From an uncultured Spirochaetales bacterium (GTDB taxonomy: Bacteria > Spirochaetota > Spirochaetia > Sphaerochaetales > Sphaerochaetaceae), in NCBI GenBank assembly GCA_949288415.1, contig CASEKE010000033.1, forward strand, positions 1 to 42,821: a DNA stretch of 42,821 nt, given 5' to 3'. Shown in pieces: positions 1-8,362 of the stretch (positions within the stretch are counted from its first letter, which is position 1; every line of letters starts with the position of its first letter). The position numbers were made by a program, and so were the translations under genes. The notes under the pieces are model-generated. The model searched no databases and had not been told where the DNA came from. It saw only the letters and a list, made by a program, of their open reading frames with translations.

Positions 1-456
1 TTTTTTTATGGATTTAAGACTTTCTATTCATGGACAAGCAAATCGAAGAATTGAAAAACAAAGGACTTTGCTTATCTCGATAATCAAGAGAATAGGAATG
101 AAAATTCAGTTCCAGACTTTCATTTTAATATTTGAGAACCAAATTTTGCTGTGACAATTCTCATGAAGATTCCACAGTTACTATAAAAATCTCCCCCCCT
201 TCGCCTTTCTTCCAAGCCATAAACGAGTTTGTGGATGAGTTCAGCAAACACCGACAATTCAAAGGCTTTTCCGATTCGCGATATCGATGTCAAAATGTAC
301 TGCATCGTCTCCGGCTTCGGTTGCACAATGCCCCCTATCCTACCTTGGCGGAAAGCCGGCAAGTTTTGTAGATGACCATGTGCCCACGTCCTGACCGCTT
401 TTCCCTTCAGGACAGCGTACATCTTTTTCATAATCATGTACAATGCTACGTGTCCG
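1..456. other. AT-rich left edge without a recognised gene
   Basis: This stretch lies downstream of the LysR gene and is richer in A+T than the genes to its right. A short plus-strand frame starting at 30 would give a 17-residue peptide (MDKQIEELKNKGLCLSR) and stops at once. Overlapping frames of about 80 to 107 codons exist on both strands, but none resembles a family I know and none has a good ribosome binding site. It could be the decayed end of a gene or element that starts left of the window. Confidence 0.4.
120..443 (-). CDS. Hypothetical small protein, doubtful
   Basis: A 107-codon frame begins 13 bases after the LysR stop, on the same strand. The product is basic near its N-terminus (MKKMYAVLKGKAVRTWAHGH) and shows no signal peptide, membrane span or motif that I recognise. 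No clear Shine-Dalgarno sequence precedes the ATG. A competing 79-codon frame covers much of it on the plus strand. It may be a chance frame or a remnant; I list it because it directly follows the regulator. Confidence 0.2.
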   Translation of the reverse strand: MYMIMKKMYAVLKGKAVRTWAHGHLQNLPAFRQGRIGGIVQPKPETMQYILTSISRIGKAFELSVFAELIHKLVYGLEERRRGGDFYSNCGIFMRIVTAKFGSQILK

Positions 457-1347
457 TCAATTTTCCATGTTTCGAACGTATTTGATATATTGAATGAATC
501 TGCGTTCTGCAGTACTCATTGCTATGCCTCGTCTCCAGGCAAGTTCTGAAGTGGAACGCAGATTAGGGTACAGAGGAACCATTTTCACGTCTTTCTGATC
601 CATGAACGGCATGCTTCCCTCGATAGTGAGGGCATATCCCGCTCCAGCCTGGACAAGGAGAGCGGCATTGGTGCTGAGATTGCAGGTACAGGATATTTCC
701 AACTTGGAATAATATGGGCCGAACCAGTTTGCCACCTCTCCTAGGACCTTTTTGCGACTTGGCAATATCACGGGAATATCCGCAAGGGCCTCGGCAGTCA
801 CGTATTCGCTTTTTGCAAGAGGCGCTTTGGACGGCATCATCGCAACCCAGCGTTCACTTTCGGGCATGCGAATATATTCGAACAGTTCCATGTCGATCGG
901 TTCCAGCAGAAGACCGATATCCGTCAACCCATTATCCATACGCTGCTTTATCTGGTCGGCATCGGCCGTATGGATTTCGAAGACCACACGCGGACACTCT
1001 CTCTTGAATCCGGCAATCCAGTCGGCAAGAATCTTTGCGGAGGCAAGCTCACCGCACCCGATGGATACGACTCCTTCGACCTGTTCCTCGGCCGACGACA
1101 GTTCCTCCTCCACCCTTTCGACCATTGCAAGGATTTCCTCCGCGCGTCTTTTCAAAAGGAGCCCGTCGTCGGTCAGCCGCAACGGACGAGAATCCCTTTC
1201 AAACAGTTTTGTACCCAGAATGTCCTCCAGATACATCATCTGGCGTGAAAGCGTCGGCTGTGTGACATGCAGGACATTCGCGGCTCCTGTAAAGCTCTTC
1301 TCGTTTGCTACAGTCACAAAATAATTCAAAAGTCTAGTCTCGATCAT
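457..1347 (-). CDS. LysR-family transcriptional regulator
   Basis: A 296-residue protein of normal LysR length. The N-terminal winged helix-turn-helix covers roughly residues 1-60 (LLNYFVTVANEKSFTGAA, then HVTQPTLSRQM) and is followed by a linker helix. From about residue 90 there is a periplasmic-binding-like effector domain (VSIGCGELASAK). Such proteins bind promoter DNA as tetramers and respond to a small co-inducer. The start is supported by an AAGGAA-like site just upstream. No clear target lies next to it: the next gene upstream points the same way and has its own terminator, and downstream there is only unrecognised AT-rich DNA. The effector cannot be predicted. Confidence 0.94.
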   Translation of the reverse strand: MIETRLLNYFVTVANEKSFTGAANVLHVTQPTLSRQMMYLEDILGTKLFERDSRPLRLTDDGLLLKRRAEEILAMVERVEEELSSAEEQVEGVVSIGCGELASAKILADWIAGFKRECPRVVFEIHTADADQIKQRMDNGLTDIGLLLEPIDMELFEYIRMPESERWVAMMPSKAPLAKSEYVTAEALADIPVILPSRKKVLGEVANWFGPYYSKLEISCTCNLSTNAALLVQAGAGYALTIEGSMPFMDQKDVKMVPLYPNLRSTSELAWRRGIAMSTAERRFIQYIKYVRNMEN

Positions 1348-1495
1348 ACCCGTTCCTTTTGATGCATTACGTGGACGAATCGGACGATATTGTCATTCCG
1401 GCCGTACGGACAGTATATCTATTTCAACGGAACAAAGGAAGAAAAACAACCAATGTCAGAGGAAAGAAAAGAAGGAAAACCAATGATCCATGAAC

Positions 1496-1533
1496 AAAAA
1501 GAAAAAGCCCTTTCCGCATACCGCGGAAAGGGC
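1496..1533 (-). terminator. Rho-independent terminator of the hexosamine operon
   Basis: A perfect 11-bp stem (GCCCTTTCCGC at 1507-1517 with GCGGAAAGGGC at 1523-1533) and a 5-base loop are followed on the minus strand by TTTTTCTTTTT. It lies 17 bases past the phosphohexomutase stop. Confidence 0.92.
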
Positions 1534-1550
1534 AAGAGGTGTGAAAAATG

Positions 1551-3338
1551 TCAATTGCCGATCTTTTCATCAGCACGTTGAACCAGTGTTCTCTGCCAGG
1601 AGAGCAGCTTGTCGTGAAGTTCCGGGTTCACACCCTTCACATCAGCCATTACTCTCATGACAGGCTCGGTCTTGGACTTCGAAAGCCAGATGTAGGCGAC
1701 GAAATTGTCGTCCTTGTCATAGAAGACGATCTTGTAGCCGCCGGTACTGTTCTCCTTTCTGTATTCCGGACCGAATCCGACGGTCTCCTCCGTTCCTTCG
1801 TATTGTCTGGCTTCCCAGCGTACGATCCCGTCGGTCATATGCGACTCCACCTCGGAGAGGAAAAGCTCCTCGTAGGCGAGCTTCAGCGCATCGAAATCGG
1901 CACACCTTATCCTCAGCACGGCATCCTTGCTGAAGGCAGGAGTCGTCGTATATTTCGGAAGAGCGTCGATGATGGCCTCGAGAGATACGGTCTTCGTCCT
2001 CTTCACTCCCAGCTTTCCGAGCAGGAAGTTGTATAATCCCGGTATGGAATAGAGCTTTGCGATGCTCATTATCGAGTTCATCGGGTCCCTCACGCGGGCA
2101 GGATGAGTGATGATTCCTCCGTTCGAACCTTCTCCGCAGACATGCACCTGATTTCCCGCACGCCTTACTCTGTCGGCAAGAGTGACGACGTTCGCTTCAC
2201 CGACATCGGATTTGAACACTTTTACGCCAAGGCGGGCTGCAATGTCGTCCACGCGGTACGAGGTGGTACCGTTGACTATGATCGCCGGACTCGAATCTCC
2301 CGTCATGACCTGATGGGCCAGATCGATCGTGGATACAAGCGCGAACACGTCCTGTGCATGGAGAATGTATGCCTTTCCGTCCGAACGGGTATATACGAAG
2401 TTTCCTCTGTCTCCGTCGTTGTCCGGGACATAGCCGAGGATATAATCGGAATCGTTCCTATGGAGCGTCTCGAGCGTCTTGCGGCAAAGCTCCAGGTTCT
2501 CACCTTCAGGAACAATCGCATGTGCTATCTGGCGAGGATATGCATTCACTGCCCATACCTTCGCACCCATTCTGTTGAGATACGGAATGTCGACGAAAGC
2601 ACTCCTTGCGGAGCCGTTCATCTCCGCCACGATGCCGAACGGAATAGAGAACAGCTTGTTGGCTGTGGCTATTCTCATGACAAAAGCCTTGTAGTAGTCG
2701 AACGCCGCCGTCTTTGCGACATCGTGCTTCATCAGCACCTCCATGTAGGCATCGATATCCATATTTGCCGACAGATCCCTAGCGACTGCCGCGGCATCCT
2801 CGCTGTGAATCATCTCCATGAATATCGGAATTACAGAATCGACCTCCTCCTTGTTGCACACGCCTCCGCGATAGCCGAACTTGAAACCGTTGTGGCCTAT
2901 CGGGTTATGGGATGCGGATATATAGAAGAAAGCATCGAAACCGGCGTTGGAATACGCCATAATCTCCGGTGCAGATGATATGTACAGATTCGTGACCTCG
3001 CAGCCGAGCGCTATAAGTATTCTTGCAACGATATCACATAGCATCTCGCCAGTCGGTCGGGCATCGCATCCAAGCAGGACCCTTGGTCGCAAGCGGCTGA
3101 GATACTTCACGAAAGCTCTGGCGATCGTGGCGGTGATCACCCTGTCGGCGGGAGATACGGACGACGTCCTGTCCTCCTCGTCCTTGCTCTCCGCGAATAC
3201 GGCTCTCCAGCCTGACGCGGAAAGGATATAGCCCTTGAGCGATTCATCTATCTCCTTCCTCGAGGGATTGGCATCCTTCAAAGGGTTCACGGAAGGATCG
3301 GCAATGAAGAATCCTGTGGCGTTGTCGAAAAATTTCAT
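1551..3338 (-). CDS. Alpha-D-phosphohexomutase (phosphoglucomutase/phosphomannomutase family)
   Basis: A 595-residue cytoplasmic enzyme that should move phosphate between C1 and C6 of a hexose or N-acetylhexosamine phosphate. All key loops are visible: the catalytic phosphoserine loop SASHNP at residues 141-146 (Ser143), the magnesium loop DNDGD at 306-310 and the sugar-binding loop GEGSNGG at 402-408. A phosphate-binding C-terminal domain follows. It is longer than typical bacterial GlmM or ManB (about 450 residues) and resembles the long PGM2-like branch. It lies 11 bases after the hexosamine kinase gene, so they are almost certainly co-transcribed, which points to sugar-1-phosphate from that kinase as substrate. 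The exact sugar is an inference. Confidence 0.93.
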   Translation of the reverse strand: MKFFDNATGFFIADPSVNPLKDANPSRKEIDESLKGYILSASGWRAVFAESKDEEDRTSSVSPADRVITATIARAFVKYLSRLRPRVLLGCDARPTGEMLCDIVARILIALGCEVTNLYISSAPEIMAYSNAGFDAFFYISASHNPIGHNGFKFGYRGGVCNKEEVDSVIPIFMEMIHSEDAAAVARDLSANMDIDAYMEVLMKHDVAKTAAFDYYKAFVMRIATANKLFSIPFGIVAEMNGSARSAFVDIPYLNRMGAKVWAVNAYPRQIAHAIVPEGENLELCRKTLETLHRNDSDYILGYVPDNDGDRGNFVYTRSDGKAYILHAQDVFALVSTIDLAHQVMTGDSSPAIIVNGTTSYRVDDIAARLGVKVFKSDVGEANVVTLADRVRRAGNQVHVCGEGSNGGIITHPARVRDPMNSIMSIAKLYSIPGLYNFLLGKLGVKRTKTVSLEAIIDALPKYTTTPAFSKDAVLRIRCADFDALKLAYEELFLSEVESHMTDGIVRWEARQYEGTEETVGFGPEYRKENSTGGYKIVFYDKDDNFVAYIWLSKSKTEPVMRVMADVKGVNPELHDKLLSWQRTLVQRADEKIGN

Positions 3339-3349
3339 CGGTTCTCCTC

Positions 3350-4429
3350 CTAGAATCTATCCCACTGCTCGTCCATGCTTTCGATGAGCTTGAGCTGCGT
3401 ACGGCAGCGGACGATGTTGTGTTCCGGATAGTCGATATGGTAGTATACGTCTCCTGCGATGTAGTCGGTAAGGAATCTTACAGCCATTATCTGTGTAATG
3501 ACCCTGCCCGACTCTTTTATTCCATTTCTCTCCTGTTCGGTAAGGAATTCCTCGGCCTCGGAAAGATAGCCCCCGATGAGGGCCTCGTAGACAGACGTGT
3601 CGAAGCCGATCTTCGAAAGGTCCTTCTCATCCTCAAGTCCGGTGTTGCATGCCGTTCTTATCATGTCTCCCGTATCGAAAAGAATGGTTCCGGGCATGAT
3701 AGTATCGAGATCGATGACACAGAGAGCCTCGTCGGTATCCTTGTCGAACAGGACATTGTTCATTTTTGTATCGTTATGCGTCACGCGATTGGGAAGGACG
3801 CCTGATGCGAAGTCGTTCCATATCCTTTCGCCTCTCTCGCGATTCGCGAACAGGAAGTCAAGCTCCTTTTTTACGCTCTCCGCCCTTCCGAGAGGATCCT
3901 TTTCAAGCGCCGCCTCGAGCTGGCCGTAGCGCATGCCCATGTCATGGAAATGAGGGATGGTATCATAAAGCTCCGCACCATCGAAGTCCGAAAGCTGCTT
4001 CTGGAAGATGCCGATCGCCTTTCCGAGGTTTCTCACGCTCTCGAGAGAAGAAAAGGAATCGAAGGAGTTAACATCGTCGATGAAACCGTAGGTCCTCCAG
4101 TACTCGCCGTTTTCGTCCAGAAAGTAGCTTTTGCCGTCCTTGGTGGGAATCACATGAAGGCATCTCTTTTCGGCATCGGGAAGGTCCTTCACCTTCTGCT
4201 GGATGTGCGTAGTGACCTTGACGATGTTGCTCATCACCTCATCGGGATGCTTGAAGACGTTCTTGTTGATCATCTGGTGGGTATACTTCCGAGTCTTTCC
4301 CTCGTGGGAGAAAGAGGAAACGAAGGTAGTGTTGATGTGTCCCTGCGTGTTGACCTTGATCGCCGTGCACTCACCCTGGATGTCGAAATGGGATATCACG
4401 GAAAGCGCCTTGTTGTAGTTTTCGTTCAT
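3350..4429 (-). CDS. N-acetylhexosamine 1-kinase-like phosphotransferase (NahK type)
   Basis: A 359-residue kinase of the aminoglycoside phosphotransferase/choline kinase fold. The catalytic loop HNDTKMNN is at residues 218-225 (catalytic Asp220) and the metal-binding DLDT at 240-243. The N-terminal lobe pattern (VNTQGHINTTFV) matches the NahK family, which phosphorylates GlcNAc or GalNAc at C1 with ATP in host-glycan salvage by bifidobacteria. A GAGGTG site precedes the ATG. The phosphohexomutase follows after 11 bases, giving a plausible route HexNAc to HexNAc-1-P to HexNAc-6-P. No lacto-N-biose phosphorylase or epimerase lies nearby. A divergent PocR-AraC regulator starts about 130 bases upstream and is a candidate controller. 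Confidence 0.88.
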   Translation of the reverse strand: MNENYNKALSVISHFDIQGECTAIKVNTQGHINTTFVSSFSHEGKTRKYTHQMINKNVFKHPDEVMSNIVKVTTHIQQKVKDLPDAEKRCLHVIPTKDGKSYFLDENGEYWRTYGFIDDVNSFDSFSSLESVRNLGKAIGIFQKQLSDFDGAELYDTIPHFHDMGMRYGQLEAALEKDPLGRAESVKKELDFLFANRERGERIWNDFASGVLPNRVTHNDTKMNNVLFDKDTDEALCVIDLDTIMPGTILFDTGDMIRTACNTGLEDEKDLSKIGFDTSVYEALIGGYLSEAEEFLTEQERNGIKESGRVITQIMAVRFLTDYIAGDVYYHIDYPEHNIVRCRTQLKLIESMDEQWDRF

Positions 4430-4556
4430 TTTTCACCTCTTAGTTAAAACCTTAACCTCCAAAAACGTAGCTGTGAATGCCGTTTACTGCCGAGAGCATG
4501 GACAAATCTGCAATTTTTTATGGACAAAAACTTTGAACGCAAATAAAATCCGACAT
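4430..4556. promoter_or_regulatory. Divergent promoter region, kinase versus PocR-AraC regulator
   Basis: This gap must hold both divergent promoters. A small inverted repeat, GTTAA-AACC-TTAAC (4443-4456), lies 14 bases upstream of the kinase ATG and could be an operator. I see no strong -35/-10 pair, as expected for an AraC-activated promoter. Confidence 0.4.
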
Positions 4557-5447
4557 ATGCAGGACAGAGAGGAAAATTCGCTGAAGGTATTCTTCGATCC
4601 TTCGGTCAAGGAGCTCATCGACAGCTTCTCATACTGTTTCAACGTGAGAATCACTTTCTTCAGCGTGACGAGGGAGGAATACCTCGTAGGCTATCATCTG
4701 CAGGATTCCGACTTCTGCACGCTGATGCAGAACGGACTCGATGCAAGGTATCGATGTCTGAGCCAGGATACTATGATGTGCGCAAAGTGCAAAAGGCTCC
4801 AACAGAGGATCATATACCGTTGCCATGCAGGACTGAGCGAGGCGATAATACCGGTATTCATCGAAAAAAAGCTGATGGCATATGCAGTGTTCGGACAGTT
4901 CAGGATGTCGGATGAGATATCGTCGGGCATACGTCAGGAATGGATGGAAAGAGGAAAGGACGTGGCCGTTCTGGAAAAGGCATTCATGGAAAGGCCCAGA
5001 TACAGCGAGGAAATGCTCGAACGGATCCTCTACATTTTCCAGACCAGCATCGAGTACCTTCTTTCCACGGAGAGACTCAAGCTCAGGAAACCTCAGTTGC
5101 TCGAGGAGATCCTAGATTACATAGACGACAATATCGAAAAGGACATCCCTATAGCGGAAATTTCGGAAAGGACCGCAAAGAGCGTGTCCACGATCACGCA
5201 CAGGATAAAGGAAAGTCTCGGAATATCGTTCAAGGATCTTCTGATCGAGAAGAAGCTGCTGCATTTCGAATCTCTGATAAAGAAGGACCCGGAAATGCCA
5301 ATCCAGGAGGCATCCGCACTTGTAGGCTACCATGACCCGCTCTATTTCTCGCGACTGTACAGAAAAAAAAGAGGCTGTCCTCCGTCCGTATTCGTGAACG
5401 ACGTAAGAAGAAGCCAGACATTCATGAGCAAGGAGGAAAATCAATGA
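4557..5447 (+). CDS. PocR-domain AraC-family transcriptional regulator
   Basis: A protein of about 296 residues with two parts. The N-terminal half is a PocR-type sensory domain (from FFDPSVKELIDSFS, with the cysteine-rich segment MMCAKCKRLQQ and repeated His/Cys residues). The C-terminal hundred residues form a double helix-turn-helix of the AraC type (IPIAEISERTAKSVSTITH; ASALVGYHDPLYFSRLYRKK). PocR domains bind small organic ligands such as diols or hydrocarbon derivatives. I chose the ATG at 4557, just before the domain begins; an upstream GTG at 4473 would add 28 residues that look non-coding. It is divergent from the hexosamine kinase operon and overlaps the next gene by four bases (ATGA). 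Confidence 0.88.
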   Translation: MQDREENSLKVFFDPSVKELIDSFSYCFNVRITFFSVTREEYLVGYHLQDSDFCTLMQNGLDARYRCLSQDTMMCAKCKRLQQRIIYRCHAGLSEAIIPVFIEKKLMAYAVFGQFRMSDEISSGIRQEWMERGKDVAVLEKAFMERPRYSEEMLERILYIFQTSIEYLLSTERLKLRKPQLLEEILDYIDDNIEKDIPIAEISERTAKSVSTITHRIKESLGISFKDLLIEKKLLHFESLIKKDPEMPIQEASALVGYHDPLYFSRLYRKKRGCPPSVFVNDVRRSQTFMSKEENQ

Positions 5448-5668
5448 AGAGATTCGGCATAGCACTCATGGCATTGTTCCTGATCCTTGGGATGGCAATG
5501 CTGTTCATAATTCCTGGAGTATCTATTTGGGACATGTTCGGACTCGACCTGAAGGCCATGCTATACGTGATATCGATCATTGCCTCGACAGGAGGAATCC
5601 TCTTCGGCTTCCTTTTCTACATGATCGGGAAACTCGAGGAGAGAATAAAGAATCTAGAGGGACGCTGA
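5444..5668 (+). CDS. Small two-span membrane protein
   Basis: A 74-residue protein with two hydrophobic segments (about residues 3-25 and 38-60) and a charged C-terminal tail (KLEERIKNLEGR) that could form a short coiled coil. Its ATG overlaps the stop of the PocR-AraC gene (ATGA), with the ribosome binding site AAGGAGG inside that gene, so translation is probably coupled. I recognise no family. Its last 15 bases overlap the end of the convergent MORN-repeat gene. Confidence 0.75.
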   Translation: MKRFGIALMALFLILGMAMLFIIPGVSIWDMFGLDLKAMLYVISIIASTGGILFGFLFYMIGKLEERIKNLEGR

Positions 5669-6217
5669 CATGAATCCATTCTCATAGAACGTCTCTCTCA
5701 TCAGGTTGCCCTTCTGGTCGTACTGGCTCCATAGCCCGCTCATCTCCCCATCGGAGAAACAGCCGGTTTCAACGAGATTTCCTGTGACTTCGTTGTATGC
5801 AAAGCTTTTGCCCTGTTTGACGCCATTCTCGTAATGGGTCTTTTCGACCAGGACTCCCTCATCGCTGTAAAGATATCTGTTTCCACAGATCCTGCCATCG
5901 GCAAGCATGCCCTTCTCCACGAGGACATTGTCGGAATAAATCTTGTACGGGCCGGTCATGGATCCGGAAAGGCAGAACGAGTAGACATCGTTGCCCTTTG
6001 CATCGAAAGACCGTATCACTCCGGTATAGGCCTTCATGTCCTCCGCTGTGCATACGGTACCGTCATCAAGGAGAACAAGAGAACATTTCTCTCTGTACGG
6101 AAGGTGACGGAAGATGATATCCCTGAGCTCATAGGTAACCATGAAGACAAATATAAGGCCGACAAGTATCGTCAGCAAACCTACCTTCTCTTCCACATTC
6201 CTTCTCATGGCATGCAT
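5654..6217 (-). CDS. Membrane-anchored MORN-repeat protein
   Basis: A 187-residue protein with one N-terminal membrane span (about residues 11-28, GLLTILVGLIFVFMVTYEL) and a C-terminal domain of repeated G-x-W/F-x-Y-x-E-x-G units: GPYKIYSDNVLVEKGMLADG, YLYSDEGVLVEKTHYENG and SQYDQKGNLMRETFYENG. This is the MORN_2/YwqK-like pattern. Such proteins are common but functionally vague; the anchor suggests the repeats face the periplasm. The start at 6217 has AAGGAG only two bases upstream, so the ATG at 6208 is a real alternative. The 3' ends of this gene and the small membrane protein gene overlap. Confidence 0.78.
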   Translation of the reverse strand: MHAMRRNVEEKVGLLTILVGLIFVFMVTYELRDIIFRHLPYREKCSLVLLDDGTVCTAEDMKAYTGVIRSFDAKGNDVYSFCLSGSMTGPYKIYSDNVLVEKGMLADGRICGNRYLYSDEGVLVEKTHYENGVKQGKSFAYNEVTGNLVETGCFSDGEMSGLWSQYDQKGNLMRETFYENGFMSASL

Positions 6218-6359
6218 TTCTCCTTGGCATAAACAACAACAACGCGCAAACCATTTTTATTACATTAGATGCAGAAACTTCACACAATCTACAAACAAGT
6301 CTCCGAGAATGCTCCGGCAAGACATCTCGATGGAAATAGAAAAGGCAGAGACATCTCTT

Positions 6360-6815
6360 TCAAGGAACATGCTTCTCCATCAGACAGTTTCGAAGAACCA
6401 CACCCGACCGTTCCACGCGGCAATCCCGGATCTTTACGTATCCGAGCCTACGGAAGAACGGCTCTGCAGAAAGAGAAGAATGGACAGAAAAGGACTTTGC
6501 GTCCGACATGCTTTCCAGCGCCGTGACGAGAGCCCTGCCGACGCCCTTCCTCTCGAACCCAGGCAGTACGTACAGTCTGTCCAGATATCCCGAATCTGTC
6601 ATGTCGCCGAAGCCCACAAGCAGGTCTTCGGAAAAAGCCAGCAGAGTCGTCCTTGCACGAAATTCCTCTCCCCAGGCAGAATAGTCCCTGCCGTACGGCG
6701 CCCACGCCTCGCATTCTTTTTCGGAGTATTCGCGACAGGCAATCTCACGGACACTCCTTTCGAACAGGTTTGTCATCTGAAGGAGGAATCTCTCCTCGTA
6801 CTTTGCAATCTCCAT
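6360..6815 (-). CDS. GNAT-family N-acetyltransferase
   Basis: A 151-residue protein of standard GNAT length. The acetyl-CoA-binding motif A is clear (LYVLPGFERKGVGRALVTAL, about residues 81-100), followed by the C-terminal pattern EPFFRRLGYVKI typical of the YafP/PhnO-like branch. The substrate cannot be told. I start at 6815; the frame stays open much further upstream, but that part lies over the divergent PAP2 gene. There is no ribosome binding site. A TATACT box ends only six bases before the ATG, which would fit a leaderless mRNA. Confidence 0.85.
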   Translation of the reverse strand: MEIAKYEERFLLQMTNLFERSVREIACREYSEKECEAWAPYGRDYSAWGEEFRARTTLLAFSEDLLVGFGDMTDSGYLDRLYVLPGFERKGVGRALVTALESMSDAKSFSVHSSLSAEPFFRRLGYVKIRDCRVERSGVVLRNCLMEKHVP

Positions 6816-6885
6816 GCGGAGAGTATAGCATAAAGCTTCATTTTTGACCGTAATGCGGTTAGAATGTATTGCCAAGGAGAACATG

Positions 6886-7800
6886 ATGCAGCTCGAGATA
6901 ATGCTTTTCTTCCAACGCATGGCACATCCTTTTTTGGACGCTGTGGCAAACTTCCTTTCATTCTTCGGCGAAGAAGTACCGCTCATCGTGATAATAACGA
7001 TAATATACTGGTGCATATCCAAGAAGAAGGGATTCGTCATACTCTTCAACCTGATGAGCGCTCTTCTGACTATGCAGGTCCTAAAGGCGATATTCAGGGT
7101 GCCAAGACCGTTCCAGCAACATCCGGAACTCATAAAGGGCCAGAGAATCGAGACTGCGACGGGCTACTCATTTCCATCGGGACATTCGACGGGCAGCGCG
7201 GCATTCTTCTCATCTCTGATGAGGGAATTCAGAGTTCCATCCGTCGTTGCAATATCGATCGTGCTGATCGTGGGCGTACCTCTTTCAAGGCTTTACCTTG
7301 GAGTCCACTGGCCGCTGGATGTCGCAGTCGGCGTCGTCATCGGACTCTCTGCGACAGCCTTTCTTTCCAGACTGTTCGAAAAGCTCTACGACGATAGAAC
7401 ACTGAAGGAAAAGGTTGCAAAGTCGCTCGGTGCGATATTCATAATCATCGCTCTTTGCCTTATCCTGCTGCTTCAGGCAGGGCTCGTGGACGAGACAGCA
7501 TGGTCGGATCTTGCAAAACTCGCAACCATCCTCGGATTCGGGATACTCGGAATATATCTGGAAAGCAGTCTGATAGGTTTCTCCACTTCCGGGAACACCA
7601 AGGACAGGATTCTCAGATTCATATTCGGCATCATAGTCGTCGCAATGCTCCAGGCCCTGAAGATCGTATTTCCTGAAGGAATATATTACATCGGAGCCTT
7701 CATCAGGTATGGCCTTACCGGAATATGGATCACTTTCCTGATGCCGCTGTGTTCCGTAAAACTTGGAATCATGGAGAGAGAAAGAGATGGGCAGGCGTGA
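6886..7800 (+). CDS. PAP2-superfamily membrane phosphatase
   Basis: A 304-residue integral membrane protein carrying the complete phosphatidate phosphatase signature: K67-x6-R74P, PSGH at 97-100 and SR-x5-H-x3-D at 134-145 (SRLYLGVHWPLD). These residues form the phospho-histidine active site facing the outside of the membrane. After the catalytic core come further hydrophobic spans. Likely substrates are undecaprenyl pyrophosphate or other lipid phosphates. AAGGAG at 6874-6879 gives six-base spacing to the ATG at 6886; the ATG at 6883 is the alternative. It overlaps the next gene by 14 bases. Confidence 0.9.
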   Translation: MQLEIMLFFQRMAHPFLDAVANFLSFFGEEVPLIVIITIIYWCISKKKGFVILFNLMSALLTMQVLKAIFRVPRPFQQHPELIKGQRIETATGYSFPSGHSTGSAAFFSSLMREFRVPSVVAISIVLIVGVPLSRLYLGVHWPLDVAVGVVIGLSATAFLSRLFEKLYDDRTLKEKVAKSLGAIFIIIALCLILLLQAGLVDETAWSDLAKLATILGFGILGIYLESSLIGFSTSGNTKDRILRFIFGIIVVAMLQALKIVFPEGIYYIGAFIRYGLTGIWITFLMPLCSVKLGIMERERDGQA

Positions 7801-8362
7801 GATCGCGGAATACGTTGCATCTGCAGTCTGCACTCTGTCGGCGATCCTGGCATTGCGCATACTGCCAAGGGAAATGATGTTCGCCGGAGCCGAGAAGGCA
7901 AGCTGGTATCTAGTTCTCCTTGCCGCAAGTCCCGTACTTTTCACCGTGGCCTTCCATCGCATAGGGAAAAGAAGCATATTCAGTCTAGTCTATCTTGTCG
8001 TAGCGGAGTTGGCAGGACTTCTGATTGTCCTTTACAACCTCAGGATATTCTATGCTGACAAGGAAGCGGTATTCATGATCGTCCTGACGGTACTGCTGAT
8101 TGCGGAGGCAATCCATCTTGCCCGAAAGGACGCCAGGATCGGTGACAGGTTCTACATGAATTTCAAGTGGGTTTCCGATGAAAAAGAATGGAAGGCTCTC
8201 CAAAAGAGATCCTCGAGACTTTTTCTCGCCGCGGGAATCATCTCGGCAATCCTTGCTGCGTTGCTCATATTCGGTATCCTGGATTTCACGATCGCGCTTC
8301 CGATCATGATAATCCTGCTGTACCTGGTGATGTTCATCATCCTCAAGGGGTCAAAAAAGTGA
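7787..8362 (+). CDS. Multi-span membrane protein, weakly SdpI-like
   Basis: A 191-residue protein with about six hydrophobic segments and a basic cytoplasmic patch in the middle (NFKWVSDEKEWKALQKRSSR). That patch followed by LFLAAGIISAIL loosely resembles the C-terminal part of SdpI-type immunity/sensor proteins, but the likeness is weak. I start at the ATG at 7787, preceded by GAGAGAAAGAG, which overlaps the PAP2 gene by 14 bases and implies coupled translation. Its 3' end overlaps the convergent exonuclease gene by 12 bases. Confidence 0.75.
   Translation: MGRREIAEYVASAVCTLSAILALRILPREMMFAGAEKASWYLVLLAASPVLFTVAFHRIGKRSIFSLVYLVVAELAGLLIVLYNLRIFYADKEAVFMIVLTVLLIAEAIHLARKDARIGDRFYMNFKWVSDEKEWKALQKRSSRLFLAAGIISAILAALLIFGILDFTIALPIMIILLYLVMFIILKGSKK

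Noticed and set aside
1390..1581. A 63-codon plus-strand frame between the LysR and mutase genes
   Set aside because: It consists mostly of Lys/Glu/Arg codons read across a terminator and its A-rich tail; no sign of a real protein.
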